Below the pieces are notes generated by a model. The model made no database searches and was not told the DNA's origin. It worked only from the letters and a program-made list of their open reading frames with translations. Positions 60,588-64,000 of a stretch of 64,000 nucleotides of DNA are shown one piece after another (the first letter of the stretch is position 1; each line of letters starts with the position of its first letter). The translations under genes and the position numbers were made by a program. Source of the DNA: Aquisalinus flavus (GTDB lineage Bacteria; Pseudomonadota; Alphaproteobacteria; Caulobacterales; Parvularculaceae); contig NZ_CP042288.1 of NCBI RefSeq assembly GCF_022559625.1, forward strand, positions 396,409 to 460,408, written 5' to 3'.

Positions 60588-61418
60588 ATGACCGAGTATG
60601 ATTTCTATCAGGTTGATGCGTTTACGGATAAAATCTTTGCCGGCAATCCGGCGGGGGTGATGCCGCTGACCGAATGGCTGCCGGACGAGACACTGCAGGC
60701 CATCGCCATGGAGAACAACCTCGCCGAGACGGCCTACATGATCTCAAAGGGGAATGGCCAATACGATCTGCGCTGGTTCACGCCGGGCTCTGAAGTGCCT
60801 TTGTGCGGCCATGCGACGCTGGCGACAGCCCATATTCTTTATACGGAATTGGGTGAGGCGGCAGAGACGATCACCTTCGATACGATGAGCGGGCCGCTCA
60901 TGGTCAGCCGCCAGGGCAATGGCTATGCGATGGATTTCCCGGCCGACGAGGCCCGTCCGCTGAAGAATGTCCCGAGCTTTCTGATCGAGGCGCTCGGCGA
61001 CGATCCGGCGGAAATCCTCGCCGGGCAGTATATTCTCGTTGTCTATGAAGACGCCGAGACCGTGCGCGGGCTGAACCCCAACATGCTGCTGCTCGACAAG
61101 GTGCGCACCGAACGCGGGCGCGGGGCGGCGGAGAATTGCGTCTGCGTCACCGCGCCCGGCGACAGGAAGGAGGGCGGCGGGGGGTACGACTTCATCTCGC
61201 GCTTCTTTGCGCCCGGCGTCGGCATCAACGAAGACCCGGTCACCGGGTCTGCCCATTGTCTGACCGCGCCATATTGGGCGGGCAGGCTGGGGCGCGATGA
61301 CCTGCAAGCCTTTCAGGCATCGCCGCGCGGCGGCATCGTCAAGTGCCGTGTCGAGGGCGACCGCGTCATCCTCTCCGGCGATGCGGTGACCTATCTGCGT
61401 GGCCGGATCAGCCTCTGA
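60588..61418 (+). CDS. PhzF family isomerase/epimerase-like protein
   Basis: ATG 60588 follows GGGAG; the open frame extends 41 codons upstream without a site. The 276-residue protein has two diaminopimelate-epimerase-like halves. FYQVDAFTDKIFAGNPAGVMPL and AMENNLAETAYMI contain the catalytic Glu. FTPGSEVPLCGHATLATAH and GVGINEDPVTGSAHCLTAPYW follow. PhzF isomerises trans-2,3-dihydro-3-hydroxyanthranilate in phenazine synthesis, but no other phz genes are here, so this is a family member of unknown substrate. Its 3' end overlaps the convergent exporter gene by 28 bp. Confidence 0.92.
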   Translation: MTEYDFYQVDAFTDKIFAGNPAGVMPLTEWLPDETLQAIAMENNLAETAYMISKGNGQYDLRWFTPGSEVPLCGHATLATAHILYTELGEAAETITFDTMSGPLMVSRQGNGYAMDFPADEARPLKNVPSFLIEALGDDPAEILAGQYILVVYEDAETVRGLNPNMLLLDKVRTERGRGAAENCVCVTAPGDRKEGGGGYDFISRFFAPGVGINEDPVTGSAHCLTAPYWAGRLGRDDLQAFQASPRGGIVKCRVEGDRVILSGDAVTYLRGRISL

Positions 61419-62404
61419 AGGCCGCGCGCGCCGAACGTAATCTGTTTCGTCCGCGCGATGGCGAGCCCGATCAGGATCGCGACCAGTCCGGCGATGAATG
61501 TCGGCTTCAGCGGCTCGCCGAAAGCGCTCATGCCGATGATGATGGCGACGACCGGCGTTGCATAATTTGTCAGCGCCATGAAACCCGCGCCCGCCTTGCG
61601 GATCAGCGTGATGATCAGGATCGCCGCGATCGCCGACGGGAACAGGCCGAGGAACAGGATCGCCAGCCATGACAGGGCGCTGACCGCGCTCCAGTCCTGG
61701 CCCGAGACAAGGGCGAAGGGCGTTGCGGCAACGGCAGAAGAGAGCATCACCCCTGCGGCGAAGCTGCGTGCCTGCATCTCCGGCGCCCGCCGGGTCAGCA
61801 CGGCATAGATCGCATAGCAGACAACAGCGAGGATCATGGCCCCTTGCGCGATCACGTCAGCGGACAAGATATTGGCAATGGCGGCCGGACCGATCAGGAA
61901 GATCACGCCCGTTGTCCCGAGGACAAAGCCGGTTACCTTGCGCACTGTCAGTTCCTCGTCAGCGAATATCCGGGCAAGGATGATCGTGACCAGCGGCATG
62001 AACGCCATGTAGATACCGGCAAGCATGGACGAGACGGTCTGCTGGGCGAACGGGAACAGGGTAAAGGGGATGGCGTAGCCGATCACGCCGCCCGCCATCA
62101 TGAATCGCCACTCGGTCGAGACGGTCCAGCCTTTTCCGCTGCCCTCCTGCCGCCGGATGAAGGCGGGCAGGCGCCGCCCGGTGGCATAGGCATAGGCGAG
62201 CAGGAACAGCGCCGCCGCCCACAGCCGGCCGGCGGAGACCGTGCCGGGCAAGGCGGTGGCAACCGCCAGCTTGATCCCGGCAAAGGATGCCCCGCCGATC
62301 AGCGTCAGCACGCCGAGCAGCAGCCAGTCGCGCAAGGACGGGTCCGCCGGTCGGGCGGGTGCCGCCGGTGTGTGCTGGTCGGTGGGCTCGGCGATATCGC
62401 TCAT
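61391..62404 (-). CDS. EamA/DMT superfamily transporter
   Basis: The 337-residue protein has a soluble N-terminal tail (about 1-28), then ten membrane helices in two EamA repeats: LLLGVLTLIGGASFAGIKLAVATAL ... VSSMLAGIYMAFMPLVTIILARIFADEELTVRKVTGFVLGTTGVIFLIG, and AMILAVVCYAIYAVLTRRA ... ALTNYATPVVAIIIGMSAFGEPLKPTFIAGLVAILIGLAIAR. It should export a metabolite such as an amino acid or nucleoside; the substrate is not readable. It is convergent with the phzF-like gene and divergent from padR. Confidence 0.92.
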   Translation of the reverse strand: MSDIAEPTDQHTPAAPARPADPSLRDWLLLGVLTLIGGASFAGIKLAVATALPGTVSAGRLWAAALFLLAYAYATGRRLPAFIRRQEGSGKGWTVSTEWRFMMAGGVIGYAIPFTLFPFAQQTVSSMLAGIYMAFMPLVTIILARIFADEELTVRKVTGFVLGTTGVIFLIGPAAIANILSADVIAQGAMILAVVCYAIYAVLTRRAPEMQARSFAAGVMLSSAVAATPFALVSGQDWSAVSALSWLAILFLGLFPSAIAAILIITLIRKAGAGFMALTNYATPVVAIIIGMSAFGEPLKPTFIAGLVAILIGLAIARTKQITFGARGLQRLIRPRR

Positions 62405-62499
62405 GGCCCGCCCCTAGGCCTTTCCGCGTTTCTTGGCAATAGAGCCGGCCTGTCCGCCGGAGGATCGCCCCCTGTGCGCTGTGATCCGGGCCTATTGCT

Positions 62500-62527
62500 A
62501 CGCATCCTACTATATATTACGATGCGT
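62500..62527 (+). promoter_or_regulatory. Inverted repeat at the padR start
   Basis: ACGCATC (62500-62506) and GATGCGT (62521-62527) are perfect arms 14 bp apart, flanking TACTATATATTAC, which can serve as a -10 region. The right arm covers the first possible ATG of padR, so repressor binding would block transcription start, pointing to autoregulation. Confidence 0.55.
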
Positions 62528-62530
62528 AAT

Positions 62531-63070
62531 ATGAAGACGCTTACGCCGTTGAATTACGCCCTGCTTGGACTGCTCAATCGCACGCCGCTAACCGGATATG
62601 AAATGATGCAAGTGTTCGAGACCACGCCCCTTGGCGGCTATTCGTCGAGTCCCGGCGCGATCTATCCGGCGTTGAAAAAGCTGCGGCAGAGCGGCCTTGT
62701 CGCCGTTTCGGGCGACGGCACCAGCGGGCGTGGCGACGCGCTTGCGATAACCCCCGACGGCAAGGCGGCCTTGAAGGCCTGGCTGCTGGCGCCTTTGCTC
62801 GTCAAAGCCGGCGGCATCGACTTGTCCGGACAGATGCTGAAATTCACCTTCACCGGCGATCTCCTGACCAGACGCCAGCAGATGGCGTTTCTCAACCGGC
62901 TGGAAAAAGCCATCACTCGGGCCATCGACGCGCTGGCGGCAAGCCGCGAGCGGATGCGCGACACGCTCACCAGCCACGACCTTCTCGCGGTGGAAGCAGG
63001 GCTGTTGCAATACCGCGCGGCGGCGGACTGGTGCGCGCTTGCCAGGCAAACCCTCTCGAAAGGAAAATGA
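62531..63070 (+). CDS. PadR family transcriptional regulator
   Basis: Two ATGs are possible, 62522 (inside the palindrome) and 62531; I choose 62531, which gives MKTLTPLNYALLGLLNRTPLTGYEMM. Neither has a ribosome site, so the message may be leaderless. The 179-residue protein has the PadR winged helix (GGYSSSPGAIYPALKKLRQSGLVAVSGDGTSGRGDALAITPDGKAALKAWL, about 30-85) and a C-terminal dimerisation helix region of the Vir_act_alpha_C type. It probably represses itself and the membrane gene whose ATG overlaps its stop (ATGA). Confidence 0.88.
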   Translation: MKTLTPLNYALLGLLNRTPLTGYEMMQVFETTPLGGYSSSPGAIYPALKKLRQSGLVAVSGDGTSGRGDALAITPDGKAALKAWLLAPLLVKAGGIDLSGQMLKFTFTGDLLTRRQQMAFLNRLEKAITRAIDALAASRERMRDTLTSHDLLAVEAGLLQYRAAADWCALARQTLSKGK

Positions 63071-63948
63071 TCATGCTGCGGACTTTCATCTTTACCGGCC
63101 TGCGTCTTCTCGGCTTTGTTCTGGCGCAGGCTGCAACGCTCATGGTCCTGGGCGGCGTCTTGATGGCCGGTGTCGCCGGTGACCTGCCGGCGACGGGCGA
63201 GCCTGCGGACCCCGGCACCCAGCTTGCCGGCATGCTGTTGATGGTCGCCGCACAGGGCATCGCGCTGATGGCGCTGATGCATCACCTGTCGCTGGGCCGC
63301 CTGCAGGCCTTCCTCCTCGCCGCCGCGATCGCGGTGACGACCGGAACCGTCCTGACGCAGATCGACTCTTTTGTCTATTTCGACTGGTTCCGCTCCGAAC
63401 TCGGCTGGCGCATCGTTGCCGTGACAGCCCTCACCGGTATCGCCGGGGCGCTGTGGGCGAGCCTCCTGTTCCCGCGCAAGGGGCAGGGCGAGGCGGGGCT
63501 CGCCTCGATCGGCACGGTCCTTCTCCCGGTCCTGCTCATCGCCATCCTCCATATCGCCGTCTATTACGGCGTCGGCTATGTCGTCGTCTGGGTGAATGAC
63601 GAGGCCCGCGCCTATTACGAGGGCGGAGAGCTGCTGCCATTCTTCACGCATATGGCCGATGTCGCCGCAACCAGTGCCTGGATATTCCCCGTGCAGCTGG
63701 TGCGCGGTCTGTTCTGGGCCGCTGTCGCCGTTCTGGTCTATCGCCATGGCCGTGGCCCCCGGCTGCGCTTGAGCCTGACCATCGTCGCCCTCTACTTTGC
63801 CTATCACGCCATGCCGCTGGCCGTGCCGAACGGCTTCATGCCCGAGGTGGTGCGTGTGCTGCATTTCATCGAGCTTGCCATCACCGCGATCGTCATGGCT
63901 GGTCTGGCCCATCTGCTTCTGCGGCCCGGAGGGCAAACGCGCAGCTAG
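63067..63948 (+). CDS. Multi-pass membrane protein, PadR-linked
   Basis: ATG 63067 overlaps the padR stop codon in ATGA, so translation is coupled; AAAGGA lies just upstream. The 293-residue protein has seven or eight hydrophobic helices (FIFTGLRLLGFVLAQAATLMVLGGVLMAGVA, LAGMLLMVAAQGIALMALMHHL, LQAFLLAAAIAVTTGTVL, IGTVLLPVLLIAILHIAVYYGVGYVVVWV, LSLTIVALYFAYHAMPLAV, LAITAIVMAGLAHLLL). I recognise no transporter family or catalytic residues. PadR-linked membrane genes often deal with toxic compounds or envelope stress, but that is only a suggestion. Confidence 0.8.
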   Translation: MIMLRTFIFTGLRLLGFVLAQAATLMVLGGVLMAGVAGDLPATGEPADPGTQLAGMLLMVAAQGIALMALMHHLSLGRLQAFLLAAAIAVTTGTVLTQIDSFVYFDWFRSELGWRIVAVTALTGIAGALWASLLFPRKGQGEAGLASIGTVLLPVLLIAILHIAVYYGVGYVVVWVNDEARAYYEGGELLPFFTHMADVAATSAWIFPVQLVRGLFWAAVAVLVYRHGRGPRLRLSLTIVALYFAYHAMPLAVPNGFMPEVVRVLHFIELAITAIVMAGLAHLLLRPGGQTRS

Positions 63949-64000
63949 AGTATCGTACGCCCGGCCGGGCGCATGAAGATGCTCTCCATCATTGGAGTAG
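63949..64000 (+). other. Window end with GC palindrome
   Basis: CGCCCGGCCGGGCG (63958-63971) is a perfect 14-bp palindrome just after the last gene. It could form a termination hairpin, but no T-run follows. No gene start can be judged before the window ends. Confidence 0.3.

Noticed and set aside
60588..61418. Phenazine biosynthesis assignment for the PhzF homologue
   Set aside because: No other phz genes are near; PhzF-like proteins are widespread with unknown substrates.
1..64000. CRISPR arrays, insertion sequences, prophage or integrase genes
   Set aside because: I found no regularly spaced repeats, transposase motifs or terminal inverted repeats with target duplications in the window.

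Overview
The window is GC-rich, tightly packed bacterial chromosome from a Gram-negative, most likely an aerobic marine-type alphaproteobacterium of the Hyphomonadaceae/Maricaulales/Caulobacterales kind. This is inferred from the large TonB-dependent receptors sitting beside halogenase-like flavoproteins, SapC and cupin genes, and from ExoD, Coq7, a fadAB pair and tRNAs with encoded CCA. I see no insertion sequences, phage genes, integrases or CRISPR arrays.

Bases 1-19.9 kb are a glycan-utilisation island. The first module is a GH97 alpha-glucosidase (cut by the window edge), a GH15 glucoamylase-type lipoprotein, a TonB-dependent receptor and a flavin-dependent halogenase homologue, which fits import and breakdown of alpha-glucans. 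The second module has a beta-glucuronidase-like GH2 enzyme and a second halogenase homologue on the minus strand. Divergent from them on the plus strand are a second TonB receptor and a SapC - cupin/JmjC - third halogenase operon. The regions upstream of the two receptors share a 13-bp motif and both carry LacI-type palindromes, so a common regulator is plausible.

20-26.6 kb holds a complete RND efflux system (adaptor, pump, outer-membrane factor) with a divergent TetR regulator. 26.7-38.1 kb is mostly housekeeping: a CAT-anticodon tRNA, a BON/helix-hairpin-helix envelope pair, fadA-fadB beta-oxidation genes, an EF-hand periplasmic protein, a crotonase, a class-I glutamine amidotransferase with a GST, a Fur-box TonB receptor, and a Zur-type regulator with a tandem repeat in its promoter.

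38.5-45.9 kb holds the most unusual gene pair: an 1841-residue glutamate-synthase-like protein with a long C-terminal extension and an altered Fe-S cysteine spacing, followed 10 bp later by a CysJ-like diflavin reductase in place of the usual GltD. A FrnE/DsbA-like protein and a secreted putative polysaccharide-active protein follow.

49-64 kb carries a cold-shock protein, an HNH endonuclease, an M2 (ACE-type) dipeptidase, RDD and orphan membrane proteins, coq7, dsbB, exoD, and a tRNA-Leu with a three-way-junction palindrome at its 3' end. A divergent outer-membrane barrel/GH53 galactanase pair, a TVP38 protein, PhzF, an EamA exporter and a PadR-membrane protein operon complete the window.
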